A stretch of 64,000 bases of DNA from Sphingomonas sp. UV9 (GCF_004101245.1 NZ_SCIN01000004.1:62001-126000); one strand, 5' to 3'. Positions 45,915 to 54,967 are shown, counted from the first letter of the stretch. The notes: generated from the sequence alone by a model not told the origin. Translations and numbers: made by a program.

Positions 45915-46511
45915 TCAGCGCCGGTCGGACCGTGCGTTGTCGGTGAAACTGCGGAAGGTGATGGACCAGCGGGTCACGTCCATCTCGGCGATGCTGTGCT
46001 CCCAGTCGTGCCGCGCCGCGCCGCTGAGATGATACACCGAGCGCGGCGCCAGCGGGACGGCGGCGCGCTCGAAGCCGCCCGGCGTGCGTCGCCGAAACCG
46101 CATCGTCGCCGGCACACCGAGCGAAACGCCGACGACGTGCTCGAATACCGGCCGATCGCGGTGCCAGCCGATCCCGGCACCCGGATCGTACCGGATCAAC
46201 AGCGCCTGGACGAGCGTGTCCTCGGGCAGTCCGGCGAACGCGGCGGCGCGCTGGCGGATGGGCAGCAGCCAGTCGGGCAGCGGATCGGTCGCGCCGAACT
46301 GGCTCGTGTCGAAATCGTAATGCCACCCGAACGACTTGGTCAGCCGCTTGCCCAGCCATCCCTGGAACTGGAACGGCTCCAGATCCTGTTCGTCGATCCG
46401 GGCGATCAGCGCCGCCTCCTCGTCCCGGTCCAGCAACGCGTCGCGATAGTCGAGGCCGGGCAGCACCGGCGTGCCGAAAAGGTCTGCGGTCGGGTTTGCC
46501 ATCGACGGCAT
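45915..46511 (-). CDS. AlkB-like Fe(II)/2-oxoglutarate dioxygenase
   Basis: The 198-residue protein (or 195 from the second ATG at 46502) shows the AlkB core: GWHRDRP contains the HxD iron ligands, and the C-terminal SGAARHDWEHSI supplies the distal His with the 2-oxoglutarate-binding arginine later in TRWSITFR. The family removes alkyl lesions from DNA or RNA by oxidation. It is convergent with gyrB, only six bases apart, and divergent from a DsbA-family gene. Confidence 0.88.
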   Translation of the reverse strand: MPSMANPTADLFGTPVLPGLDYRDALLDRDEEAALIARIDEQDLEPFQFQGWLGKRLTKSFGWHYDFDTSQFGATDPLPDWLLPIRQRAAAFAGLPEDTLVQALLIRYDPGAGIGWHRDRPVFEHVVGVSLGVPATMRFRRRTPGGFERAAVPLAPRSVYHLSGAARHDWEHSIAEMDVTRWSITFRSFTDNARSDRR

Positions 46512-46605
46512 GTAGGAACGCGCGCGGCCGTAGTCAGCCCGACGCCCCGCGGTTGCCGATCCGAGCGCCGCGATCTACCGCGGTGCGCGCTTGCCGGAGA
46601 CTGCC

Positions 46606-47253
46606 ATGACCGCCCATCTCAAGATCGACTTCGTGTCTGACATCGCCTGTCCGTGGTGCATCATCGGCCTGCGAGCGCTGGAGGAGGCCCTCGCGCGCGC
46701 GGCCGACGCGCTCGATGCCGAGATCGTCTTCCAACCGTTCGAACTCAATCCGGCGATGCCGGCAGGCGGCCAGAACATCGGCGAGCATATCGCGGAGAAA
46801 TACGGATCGACCCGCGAGCAGTCCGCGGCAAACCGCGCGATGATCGTCGACCGCGCGCGCGAACTCGGTTTCACGATGGTGATGACCGACGCCAGCCGGA
46901 TCTACAACACGTTCGACGCACACCGGCTGTTGCACTGGGCGCAGATCGAAGGGCGGCAGGGTGCGCTCAAGCATGCGCTGTTCACGGCCAATTTCACCGA
47001 CAACGCGGATCCGGGCGATCACCGCGTGCTGGTCGATGCGGCGGCGGCGGTGGGGCTCGATCCGGTCGCGGCCGAGGAAATGCTAAGCTCGGGACGCTAT
47101 GCCGACGAGGTTCGCGCGGCGGAGGAGCTCTGGCGCGCCCGGGGGATCAATGCAGTGCCGGCGATCGTGATCAACGACAGGCATCTGATCTCGGGCGGCC
47201 AACCGGTCGAGGTCTTCGAACAGGCGCTGCGCCAGATCGCCGCGGCGGGCTGA
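46606..47253 (+). CDS. DsbA family oxidoreductase, FrnE-like
   Basis: The 215-residue cytoplasmic protein has no signal peptide. The thioredoxin-fold active site is CPWC in VSDIACPWCIIG. The helical insertion and the C-terminal cis-proline loop (NAVPAIVIND) match FrnE/2-hydroxychromene-isomerase-like members. The role is probably thiol-disulfide exchange in the cytosol. The ATG at 46606 is used because it starts the conserved strand within a few residues. Confidence 0.9.
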   Translation: MTAHLKIDFVSDIACPWCIIGLRALEEALARAADALDAEIVFQPFELNPAMPAGGQNIGEHIAEKYGSTREQSAANRAMIVDRARELGFTMVMTDASRIYNTFDAHRLLHWAQIEGRQGALKHALFTANFTDNADPGDHRVLVDAAAAVGLDPVAAEEMLSSGRYADEVRAAEELWRARGINAVPAIVINDRHLISGGQPVEVFEQALRQIAAAG

Positions 47254-47273
47254 CGCGCGCGCCGTTCGACGCC

Positions 47274-47399
47274 TCAGTTCAGCGTCGTCATCTCGACAGG
47301 CTTGCCCTTGGTGGTCGGGTTCGACGCATTCGCCTTTGGTGCCTTTTCGGCCTTGGGCTTGCGGACTTCCTTGCTGGATTTCTTCTGGCTCTTCGCCAT
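47274..47399 (-). CDS. Small lysine-rich protein (41 aa)
   Basis: An ATG at 47399 follows GAGGTG at a good ribosome-site distance. It encodes 41 residues beginning MAKSQKKSSKEVRKPKAEK and ending VEMTTLN. One third of the chain is lysine or arginine; it has no hydrophobic segment and is probably disordered. I do not know a function; similar short proteins may bind nucleic acid. It is convergent with the DsbA-like gene, 20 bases apart. Confidence 0.7.
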   Translation of the reverse strand: MAKSQKKSSKEVRKPKAEKAPKANASNPTTKGKPVEMTTLN

Positions 47400-47465
47400 C
47401 ACGGCACCTCATGGGGCGGAAGGCCCCGCGGTCACATTACACGCGTTGCCGACAATGCCCGCATC

Positions 47466-47894
47466 TTATCGATCGGGCGTCCGGCGCAGCAGATCCAGCG
47501 TCGCAGGATCGTCGGCACCTCCGAAAAACCGGTCCAGCGCCGCGCGGAATGGTGCCGGATCGTCCGCCACTGCGGCGAACAGCGTCATCGAAGAGCGCAG
47601 CTTCACCGCGTCGATCCCGCCCAGGATGGCCTCTGCCGATCCGCGCGCCGCCGTCACCGCGGCGGTCGCCTCGATCAACCGTGCGCCCAGCACCGGATGC
47701 GCCAGATACGCCCGAGCCTCCGCCGCATCCGCAATCGCGTAGGCCCGCGCCATCGCGCTCTGCCCGAGCCCGGCGATCTGGGGCAACACGAACCACATCC
47801 AGTGGCTGCGTTTCGCGCCGGCCCCCAGTTCGGCGAGCGCCTGCCGATAGACGCCGTCCTGCGCGGTGACGAAGCGGTCGAGATCATGAGCCAT
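47466..47894 (-). CDS. DUF1810 family protein
   Basis: The ATG at 47894 gives 142 residues. MAHDLDRFVTAQDGVYRQALAELGAG..RSHWMWFVLPQIAGLG is the diagnostic N-terminal block of DUF1810, and the rest follows the family with LGARLIEATAAV. It is a small helical cytoplasmic protein of unknown function. Sequence upstream of the ATG is not family-like. It is divergent from a lipoprotein gene at 47976. Confidence 0.9.
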   Translation of the reverse strand: MAHDLDRFVTAQDGVYRQALAELGAGAKRSHWMWFVLPQIAGLGQSAMARAYAIADAAEARAYLAHPVLGARLIEATAAVTAARGSAEAILGGIDAVKLRSSMTLFAAVADDPAPFRAALDRFFGGADDPATLDLLRRTPDR

Positions 47895-47975
47895 ACGCTC
47901 GAAATGGTCGCGCGCCGGCTCGACGCAACCCCAACATGCGCCGATACGTTGATCTACCAACGAAGAGGATGGCGC

Positions 47976-48485
47976 ATGAAGACGATGATGGCGATCGCGG
48001 TGCTCGCGCTGCCCCTGTTGAGCGGCTGCGGCAAGAAGGACGATCCGACCGACACGCTCGCCGCGAGCAATTACAAGCCGCCGCAAACTCGCGCGCCGAC
48101 GCCGATCCCGGGACAGGCGCAGACGACGTCGATCACCGCGTATGTCGGGAAATATCCGCACGACGCGGTCGGCGGCGTAGATTTCTTCGACCGTACCGAT
48201 GTCGCGTCCGGGCTCGTCACCGCGGTCGGCGATGCGAAATTGCGCGCCACGATCCGCGGTCGGTCCGGCCCCGAGACGCCCGTCTTCATGCTCGGCGAGC
48301 GCGTCGCGGCGTGGGGTTGCGAGCAGCATAATTGCGGTGACCATAACTGGACCGTGATCGTCGATCCCAAGCGCGGCCGGACCGAGGTCTGCCATCACGA
48401 TGCGGCAACCATGGGTGCGAAAAGCGATTGGTACGACGGCGCTGCGCCTGTGCGTCGTGCAGAAACCTGCCCCTCGGAAGGATAA
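47976..48485 (+). CDS. Hypothetical lipoprotein (169 aa)
   Basis: The ATG at 47976 follows gaagagg. The signal peptide has the lipobox LLSGC, with the acylated cysteine at about residue 18. The mature part holds a proline/threonine-rich linker (PPQTRAPTPIPGQAQ) and a compact domain with four cysteines (WGCEQHNCGDH, EVCHHD, ETC), so two disulfides are possible. I do not recognise a named family. It lies three bases upstream of a PEBP-family gene and is probably co-transcribed. Confidence 0.75.
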   Translation: MKTMMAIAVLALPLLSGCGKKDDPTDTLAASNYKPPQTRAPTPIPGQAQTTSITAYVGKYPHDAVGGVDFFDRTDVASGLVTAVGDAKLRATIRGRSGPETPVFMLGERVAAWGCEQHNCGDHNWTVIVDPKRGRTEVCHHDAATMGAKSDWYDGAAPVRRAETCPSEG

Positions 48486-48488
48486 GCC

Positions 48489-49106
48489 ATGCTCGAACAC
48501 GTCCCCGCCTGGCTCGGCCATGCGATGAGTGGCCTGCGCGCCGGGGCCGACAAGCTGGCGATCGTCCAGCTCGGCGAGAATTTCGAAACGCTCGATCTGA
48601 CCAGCTCGGCGTTCGCGCATGACGGCCGCCTGCCGCCACGGTTCACTGCGGATGGCGAGGGGGTATCGCCGCCCCTCGTCTGGAGCGAGCCGCCAGTTGG
48701 GACCGAGCGCATGGTGTTGATCGTCGAGGATGCCGACGCGCCAGCGCCGCAGCCGCTGGTCCATGCGATCATCTGGGGACTCGAAGCCGATGCGGGGCGG
48801 CTGGCCGAGGGCGCGATCGTTCCCGATGGCGCGGGTGACGCCGCGGGGCGCGACGTCGGGCGCAATTCATACCTGCGTGAGGGCTGGCTGCCACCTGATC
48901 CGCCCAGCGGGCATGGTGAGCATCGCTATGCGTTCCAGCTGTTCGCGGTCGGTGCGGGGGCCGGGGATGCCGGCGCGACGCCCGGTCGTTCGGCGGTGGT
49001 CGACGCCATTACCGGCCATGTGCTGGCAGCGGGGCTGTTGATCGGGACGTATTCGCGGGAGGAGGAGGCACCGATCGGGCCGGTCGGCGTGGGTGCGCCT
49101 GCCTGA
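48489..49106 (+). CDS. YbhB/YbcL family PEBP (Raf kinase inhibitor-like) protein
   Basis: The 205-residue protein contains the PEBP ligand pocket: LTSSAFAHDGRLPPRFTADGEGVSPPLVWS, VEDADAPAP with VHAIIWG, and GEHRYAFQLFAV. An extra N-terminal helix of about 35 residues precedes the domain. No signal peptide is seen. The bacterial function is unclear; phosphate or lipid headgroup binding is typical of the fold. Confidence 0.9.
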   Translation: MLEHVPAWLGHAMSGLRAGADKLAIVQLGENFETLDLTSSAFAHDGRLPPRFTADGEGVSPPLVWSEPPVGTERMVLIVEDADAPAPQPLVHAIIWGLEADAGRLAEGAIVPDGAGDAAGRDVGRNSYLREGWLPPDPPSGHGEHRYAFQLFAVGAGAGDAGATPGRSAVVDAITGHVLAAGLLIGTYSREEEAPIGPVGVGAPA

Positions 49107-49133
49107 ACGCGGCGTTGATTGCGCCGTCGTGGT

Positions 49134-49220
49134 TCAGACTAGTGTCGTGCCGGTGTGCGTGACGATCAGAAGGATGGTTGTGGAAAAGGCGGCGAGGCCG
49201 ATAATAACGCTGCGACCCAT
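49134..49220 (-). CDS. Possible 28-aa membrane peptide
   Basis: An ATG at 49220 with an upstream GGAG at proper spacing encodes 28 residues dominated by one hydrophobic helix (SVIIGLAAFSTTILLIVTH). It could be a small inner-membrane protein. There is no other support beyond ribosome site and composition. Confidence 0.4.
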   Translation of the reverse strand: MGRSVIIGLAAFSTTILLIVTHTGTTLV

Positions 49221-49281
49221 GATTGGTCTCCGGAAGATAAGGCTGGGTGCCGATAGCAGGCGCTGGGATCAGGTGCCGGTA

Positions 49282-49392
49282 TCAGGCGATGGGGATGATC
49301 GGCGTAGCGGCACTGACGGCGACGGCTGCGAAGAACACTGCGCCGACGAACGAGAGAGCGATGCGCTGGGCGGTTTCGAAACGGAACGACAT
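49282..49392 (-). CDS. Small single-span membrane protein (36 aa)
   Basis: The ATG at 49392 is preceded by aaggaaat. The product starts MSFRFETAQRIALSF and continues with a hydrophobic helix (VGAVFFAAVAVSAA) ending in PIIPIA. The clear ribosome site and amphipathic-then-hydrophobic pattern support a real gene, probably a conserved sphingomonad membrane peptide. Function unknown. Confidence 0.6.
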   Translation of the reverse strand: MSFRFETAQRIALSFVGAVFFAAVAVSAATPIIPIA

Positions 49393-49566
49393 GAGGATTT
49401 CCTTCGATTGGCGGGGTGTCGGACCATCCGGCCCCCGACATCGAATGCTTTGCATGGCGCGTGCCAGTTTCTTAATCCGCTGATTTACCGAGACTTTCCG
49501 TTTCACGCTCCACCGAGTTGGTAAAACCCACCACGTAGCCGTCGTGAATTGCACCAATTTGCGGGA

Positions 49567-50610
49567 TCAGCCGGCGCAGACCCTGTCGCGGCCCGCCGCC
49601 TTGGCGGTGTAAAGCAGGCGATCCGCGCGGGAAAAGGCGGTCTCGGCGCTCTCTTCGGGATGAATCGCGGTGATCCCGGCCGAAAAGGTGACGATCCCCA
49701 GCGGCATATCCGTATCGCGGTTGCGGAAGCGTTTCCCGGCCACGATCGCGCGGACCGTGTCGAGCAGTTCTGCCGCGTCGCTCAGGTTCAGCCCGCCGAT
49801 CAACACCGCGAATTCCTCGCCACCATGGCGGACGACGAGATGCGGCGCGCATTCGGCGGCCATCGCCTGCCCGATCGCGGTCAGCACGCGGTCGCCGACA
49901 CCGTGGCCGTGAACATCGTTGACGTGTTTGAACCGGTCGATATCGCACACTGCGAGACAGTGCGGCCCGGCCGCCAGATCGCGCGCCGCAAACGACTCTT
50001 CGAACGCGCGCCGGTTCGGCAGCCCGGTCAGCACGTCGCGCCGCGCGCTGTCCTGCGCTTCGACCAACTTGGCACGCAACGTATCCGTCTCGGCCGTCGC
50101 CTCCGCGAGCCTGACCTCGCTATCGCGGATGCGGGCGATCATGGTGCTGGTGATGCGCGTGATCTCGTCGATTTCCGCCAGCTGCGTGATCGCCGCCGCG
50201 CTCTGCTTCAGGTCGCGTCCGAAGACGCGAGTTTCGTCCTGCATCGTCCGCATGATCTGTGCGAACCCGTCGACATGCTGCTGCGTCTCGGTGACCAGCG
50301 CGATGGCGGCGTCGATCTCGGTATTCGACTCGGAACTGTTTTGGCGCGACCGGATCGGTGGAGAGCCTTCGACGACGCGTCCGCCGAGTCGCTCGATGTC
50401 GCGCCGGGTGAGTCGCACGCCGTCTTCGGTCAGTCTTGCGACCGCTCTGGCCAGAGGTTCGTCCGGCGCCGACAACACGGCGAACGCGAAATCATAATGT
50501 GCGGGGTCGGGGCTCAAACCTTGGGCGTCGAGAAACCGACCGATTCGCTCGAATAGCGTGGTGTCCCGCTCCGGCTTCGACACCGACCTTCGTGCTTGCG
50601 CATCCCGCAT
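49567..50610 (-). CDS. GGDEF diguanylate cyclase
   Basis: The 347-residue soluble protein has no signal peptide or membrane span. The N-terminal 185 residues are helical with a probable coiled-coil (about 145-190) that should dimerise it. The C-terminal GGDEF domain has DVLTGLPNRRAF, DIDRFKHVND and the active site GGEEF at 263-267, so c-di-GMP synthesis is likely. The RxxD inhibitory site five residues upstream is missing, so feedback inhibition is probably absent. Confidence 0.92.
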   Translation of the reverse strand: MRDAQARRSVSKPERDTTLFERIGRFLDAQGLSPDPAHYDFAFAVLSAPDEPLARAVARLTEDGVRLTRRDIERLGGRVVEGSPPIRSRQNSSESNTEIDAAIALVTETQQHVDGFAQIMRTMQDETRVFGRDLKQSAAAITQLAEIDEITRITSTMIARIRDSEVRLAEATAETDTLRAKLVEAQDSARRDVLTGLPNRRAFEESFAARDLAAGPHCLAVCDIDRFKHVNDVHGHGVGDRVLTAIGQAMAAECAPHLVVRHGGEEFAVLIGGLNLSDAAELLDTVRAIVAGKRFRNRDTDMPLGIVTFSAGITAIHPEESAETAFSRADRLLYTAKAAGRDRVCAG

Positions 50611-50665
50611 GTTATCCTCCGCGTCCTCCTTAGCGAAGATAGACCCGAAAGCGTTAGCATACAGT

Positions 50666-50697
50666 CACCAAACCGGCAGGTATTTGCCGGTTTGGTG
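50666..50697 (-). terminator. 13-bp perfect hairpin after the peroxiredoxin gene
   Basis: CACCAAACCGGCA and TGCCGGTTTGGTG flank a 6-base loop. It lies between the stop of the peroxiredoxin gene and the start of the cyclase gene, both on the minus strand. There is no T-run, so strength is uncertain; it could also be an operator for the cyclase. Confidence 0.55.
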
Positions 50698-50717
50698 AAG
50701 ATTGACGATTTGCCCGA

Positions 50718-51254
50718 TTATTTACCCGTCAGCTTCTGGACGGCGGCGAGCGTCGTCGCGACATGCTGAGCAGGGTTCATGTCATCATGGACGAACGCGA
50801 TGCGGCCATCCTTGGCGATGACGTAGCTGGTGCGCTTGGTCACGTCGCGGCCGGCAATCTGCTTGCCGAGCGCGACGTCATAGCCCGCGACGACCTTCGG
50901 GCCGGCGCTGGCGACCGCGAACTTGCCGGCGCACTTTTCAGCGGAGAATTTGCTGAGCGTATCGACATTGTCGGCCGACATGCCGATCACCGTGCCACCA
51001 GCCTTGGTGAACGCCGGGATCGCTTCTGCGAACGCATGCGCCTCGGCGTTGCAGCCGCCGGTGTACGCCGCGGGGAAGAAATACAGCACGACCGGTCCCT
51101 TTTTGAGCTGCTCGGCGAGGTGCACGGTGAACACCTTGCCGGCGATCGCGCCGCGCGTCGTGAAGTCTGGGGCCCTGGCGCCGGGCGCGAGCGCCGCGAA
51201 TGCGGGCGTGGCCGCGAGAAGGGCGGCGGCGGTAAGGGTTTTGAAGAGGCGCAT
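50718..51254 (-). CDS. Exported peroxiredoxin (Bcp/PrxQ-like)
   Basis: The ATG at 51254 gives 178 residues with a signal peptide ending near AFA, unusual for the Bcp type. The peroxidatic Cys68 sits in FFPAAYTGGCNAEA, and another cysteine near 109 (KCAGKF) may resolve it. VIGMSADNVDTLSKF matches the AhpC/TSA fold. It should reduce peroxides in the periplasm. It is divergent from hisN. Confidence 0.9.
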   Translation of the reverse strand: MRLFKTLTAAALLAATPAFAALAPGARAPDFTTRGAIAGKVFTVHLAEQLKKGPVVLYFFPAAYTGGCNAEAHAFAEAIPAFTKAGGTVIGMSADNVDTLSKFSAEKCAGKFAVASAGPKVVAGYDVALGKQIAGRDVTKRTSYVIAKDGRIAFVHDDMNPAQHVATTLAAVQKLTGK

Positions 51255-51344
51255 GGACGATACTCCGATTGGATTGCAACGACCTACGCCGACGCAGGCG
51301 TTCCGTCCATTGCTCCCTGCGTCTGCGACCGATAGGCGTGCGTA

Positions 51345-52172
51345 ATGCCAGTAACCCAAGCCGATATCGATCTCGCGCACCGCCTCGCGGATGCTGCGGG
51401 CCACGTCATCCGACCCTATTTCCGTCACGAGCACGGCGTCGAGATCAAGGACGACCAGTCCCCCGTCACCCGCGCCGATCGCGAGGCCGAATCGGCGATG
51501 CGGCGGCTGCTCGACGCCGAACGGTCGGGCGACGGCATCGTCGGCGAGGAGTTTGGCGAGAAGCAGGGTGTTACCAATCGCAAATGGGTGCTCGACCCGA
51601 TTGACGGCACGCGCAGCTTCACGGTGGGCCGGGCGATTTTCGGCACGCTGATCGCGCTGGTCGAGGATGGCTGGCCGGTGCTCGGCATCATCGATCAGCC
51701 GGTCCAGCGCGAGCGTTGGATCGGTGTCGCTGGGCGTCCGACGACGCTCAACGGCGTGCCGGTCCGCACTCGCCGCTGCCGCGAACTCGCCGGCTCGACG
51801 ATCGCCACCACCAGCCCGCATCTGTTCGACGAGGTCGACGTGCCGCATTACCTCGCGCTGGTTGCGGCGATCTCGGGCGGCAATCCGCGGCAGGGGCCGG
51901 TCTATGGCGGCGACTGCTATAATTACGGCCTGCTCGCGAGCGGCCATCTCGACGTCGTGTGCGAGTCGGGACTCAAGATCTATGACTTCGCCGCGCTGGT
52001 GCCCGTGGTCGAAGGCGCTGGTGGCATGATGTGCGACTGGAACGGCGATCCGCTGACGGCGGACAGCGCCGGCCACGTGCTGGCGATCGGCGACCCCGCC
52101 CGGATGGATGACGTGCTCGAGGCAATGCACCGGTTGCAGAGCGATGGGCATGAGCACGGCCACGACCACTGA
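51345..52172 (+). CDS. hisN: Histidinol-phosphatase, inositol-monophosphatase type
   Basis: The 275-residue protein has the metal sites of the family: GEEFGEK, DPIDGTRSF and, near the C terminus, KIYDFAALVPVVEGAGG. These residues and the IDGTRSF spacing fit HisN, which dephosphorylates histidinol phosphate, the step before HisD. The chain ends in a histidine-rich tail (HEHGHDH) that may bind metal. It is remote from hisGD. Confidence 0.92.
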   Translation: MPVTQADIDLAHRLADAAGHVIRPYFRHEHGVEIKDDQSPVTRADREAESAMRRLLDAERSGDGIVGEEFGEKQGVTNRKWVLDPIDGTRSFTVGRAIFGTLIALVEDGWPVLGIIDQPVQRERWIGVAGRPTTLNGVPVRTRRCRELAGSTIATTSPHLFDEVDVPHYLALVAAISGGNPRQGPVYGGDCYNYGLLASGHLDVVCESGLKIYDFAALVPVVEGAGGMMCDWNGDPLTADSAGHVLAIGDPARMDDVLEAMHRLQSDGHEHGHDH

Positions 52173-52268
52173 CCGGACTTCTCCCCCCGCCTGCGACGGG
52201 CTGGTATCGAATTTGAACCACCGCCCGAAGGCGAGCGATGGTCGACCGGCAGGACCGCGCGCTTGCCG

Positions 52269-53534
52269 TCAGCCGCGATCTCGATCGGTGAAGCGGGGCG
52301 CGCGGTCGAAATCGGTTCTACCGAACGGTCGGTCGCGGAAGAGATAGCCGTAGTAGAAGGTGCGGAGACGGCGGTGGAACGCGCGGATACGGTCCTGATA
52401 GGCGAGTTGCGCCGTCAGGTCGGTATGCGCGATCCGGGTCAGCAGCGCCTGCACGCCAACCGAAGGCAGGACCCAGCCGAGCGCACGGCCCGCTGCATCG
52501 CGCGCTTGCAGGCCCTGGCGATACCCACGGACCGAAGGGGCGACGCTGTCGTCACCATTCTCGTGGAAGGCCAGATACCATTTATAATGGAATTCGGGAC
52601 CGAGCGGTGCCGAGTCCGCCCATTCGGGATGGCGGGCGTAGAAGCGCCGCATCGTGGCTTGGCGGGGCACGTCCCACGCGCCGTTGACCGCTTCACGCTG
52701 CGCCATCGCGATCTCCGCGCCTTGGTTGACCGGAATCGCAGCGTTGATCGCGACGTTGCACAAGGTCGGGACGATCAGCACCAGCACGAGCCATGCCGCC
52801 GCCAGCGCCGCCGCGTTCGCGACCGAACTCCAATGCAGCCGGCCGATGAGCGCGGCGAGTGCGATCCAGAACAGCAGATAGGCGGCGATCACTACAAGGA
52901 CGATCAGGATCGATGCGACGCCGACCCCCGCGAATGCCGCGGCAATACCGAAGGGTATGCCGAGTGCGCTCCACGTCAGCAGGAAGCGAAGCAGCGTCCG
53001 GCGCCGCCACAGCGCACGCCCCCCGTTCGGCAACGCATCGAGCATCCGCTGCCGCCCCGCCTCTCGCTCGGCCGACCGGAGATCGTGAAACAGCGCGATC
53101 ACGAACAGCGGCGCGAGGAATACCAGCACGAAGGCGAAATCGAACCGGCCGGGCAGTGCGAGTTCGGGATTGAAGGTGTCGCCGTCGTAGATCTGCGCCT
53201 CCAGTCCCAGCGCGCGGACCCGCAGGATGTACGGCGCCACGTCGCGCATGCCGAGCGCGGCGAAGGCGAGCGGTGCCGGCGCATCCCAGGTCGGGTGGAA
53301 GCTGTAATAGGCGGCGCTCCCGGCATCCTTGGTACGATCGACATAGTCGGCGATCGCCCCGATATCCTCGGCCTGTGCCGCCGGGATGGCGGCGATGGCG
53401 GCGCGCTGGCGGGCGATTTCGCCGGTTCCCGCGGCGAGCGCCGCCGCGGTCAGCAGCGCGAGCAGGGCCAGCGCGCCGACCGTCAGGCGCTGGCGGAACA
53501 ACAGTCGCACTTCATAGCGGAGCAGGCCCATCAT
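52269..53534 (-). CDS. ABC transporter permease, DUF3526-type (second permease)
   Basis: The ATG at 53534 gives 421 residues. The topology is that of ABC-2 permeases with a DUF3526 domain: one span near the N terminus, a large extracytoplasmic loop (about residues 40-130), then several spans between about 130 and 260 and another soluble stretch to the end. Its start overlaps the stop of the first permease (ATGA). It is the last gene of the three-gene exporter unit. Confidence 0.82.
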   Translation of the reverse strand: MMGLLRYEVRLLFRQRLTVGALALLALLTAAALAAGTGEIARQRAAIAAIPAAQAEDIGAIADYVDRTKDAGSAAYYSFHPTWDAPAPLAFAALGMRDVAPYILRVRALGLEAQIYDGDTFNPELALPGRFDFAFVLVFLAPLFVIALFHDLRSAEREAGRQRMLDALPNGGRALWRRRTLLRFLLTWSALGIPFGIAAAFAGVGVASILIVLVVIAAYLLFWIALAALIGRLHWSSVANAAALAAAWLVLVLIVPTLCNVAINAAIPVNQGAEIAMAQREAVNGAWDVPRQATMRRFYARHPEWADSAPLGPEFHYKWYLAFHENGDDSVAPSVRGYRQGLQARDAAGRALGWVLPSVGVQALLTRIAHTDLTAQLAYQDRIRAFHRRLRTFYYGYLFRDRPFGRTDFDRAPRFTDRDRG

Positions 53535-54967
53535 CGTGCTCCCAGTCGGCGCGACGCGACCACGAGCAGGATCAGCGCCCCTGCCAGCCAGGCGAACACC
53601 ACGGCGAGGCCGGTCAGCGCGGCGGCGGCGAGCGTGCGACCGTCGGGCGCGATGAACCGGAAGTCCGGCATGGCCTGCCAATTGCGCGCGGCAACGCGCT
53701 TGCGCCGATCCGCGCCGGCATCGGTCGCGCCGTCGTCGGCATAGCTGACGTCCTCCATCTGCATCCGGTTCAGCCGCTGGACGAGCGCGTAGCGATAGGC
53801 CTCCGCCTGCTCCAGGAACCGCTGGTGCCCGGCGAGATCGGTACCCGCGGCGGCCATCGACAGGGACCGCAGGGCGATGGCCGGGCTCAGCAACCCAATC
53901 GCGTCGACCAGGGTATTCTGGCGCGCCTGCGCGGCGTGGTTCGCGATCGCATAGCGGCCATAGACCGCCGAGGTCAGCCGCTCGCCTTCGATGCCCAGCG
54001 CGCCCTTGTAGTTGATCGGCAGATCCTCGACCTTCGCCACGCCGTAGCGCGCGAGCAGCGCCTGCTTGAACTGCGCGAAATGAGGATCGTCGGGATTGTG
54101 GCTGTCCCCCATGGTGCGCAGGTCGCGCGCGACCGCGACTTCGGTCTGCAACCGGTTGGTCAGCGGAATCGCGGCGCTGGCGAGATCGGGTGCGACGCGG
54201 GGCAAGAGCACCACCGCGACCGCCCATAACGCGACCAACGCGAGCAGCGCGTCGCGGCTGCGGCGGACCGACGCCGACACGACCAGGATCAGCACGGTCC
54301 ACAGCGCCAGATAGCCGACATAGCCGAGCGCGATCACCAGCATGGGCCAGATGAGCGCGCCGGGTTGGCCGGCGATCGCGACCAGACCGATCATCGCGGG
54401 CAGCCCGGCGAGCAGCGCCGCGGCGCCCAGCGCCAGCAACTTGCCCCGAACGATCTGTCCGCGGCCGGCGCCCTGCAGCATCAGCACGCGCACCGTACCG
54501 CGCTCGGTCTCCCGCGCCAGCGCGCCATAGCCTAGGAAGATCAGCAGCAGCGGCGCAACCACTTGCAAGACGAAGGCGGGCGTCAGCTGGCCGAAGCGCA
54601 CCAGCAGCGAGCTTTGTCGCACATCGCCGAAATTGGCGCTGTTCTGGCGATGCCCCTCCAGGAACATGCTGTTGCCCGTGAACGCATCCACACCGGGATC
54701 GAACGCGGCGAGCGACCCTAGCGGGCGGAAGATGAAGGTGCCGTAATGGACAACCCGGTGGGGGTGCCGGTCGGGCTGCGCCTTGAACGCCGCCTCTGCC
54801 GCCTCGGCATGACGCGCGCGCAGTTCGGCGATCCCGCGCTGGTGCGCCCAGGAACTGGCAGCCGCGACCAACGTCAGCAGCACGACCAGGACGAAGGCGA
54901 TGATGGCGACGCGGTTGCGCGTCATCAGGCGGATTTCGTCGCGTGCGATCAGTCCGACCGCGCTCAT
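53531..54967 (-). CDS. ABC transporter permease, DUF3526-type (first permease)
   Basis: The ATG at 54967 gives 478 residues starting MSAVGLIARDEIRLMTRNR. A first span, a long periplasmic loop (about 45-165), a group of spans (about 165-290) with an ABC-2 signature (GYGALARETERGTVRVLMLQG), another large loop and a final C-terminal span are visible. The two permeases are paralogous and probably form a heterodimer. Both junctions in the operon are ATGA overlaps. Confidence 0.85.
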   Translation of the reverse strand: MSAVGLIARDEIRLMTRNRVAIIAFVLVVLLTLVAAASSWAHQRGIAELRARHAEAAEAAFKAQPDRHPHRVVHYGTFIFRPLGSLAAFDPGVDAFTGNSMFLEGHRQNSANFGDVRQSSLLVRFGQLTPAFVLQVVAPLLLIFLGYGALARETERGTVRVLMLQGAGRGQIVRGKLLALGAAALLAGLPAMIGLVAIAGQPGALIWPMLVIALGYVGYLALWTVLILVVSASVRRSRDALLALVALWAVAVVLLPRVAPDLASAAIPLTNRLQTEVAVARDLRTMGDSHNPDDPHFAQFKQALLARYGVAKVEDLPINYKGALGIEGERLTSAVYGRYAIANHAAQARQNTLVDAIGLLSPAIALRSLSMAAAGTDLAGHQRFLEQAEAYRYALVQRLNRMQMEDVSYADDGATDAGADRRKRVAARNWQAMPDFRFIAPDGRTLAAAALTGLAVVFAWLAGALILLVVASRRLGAR

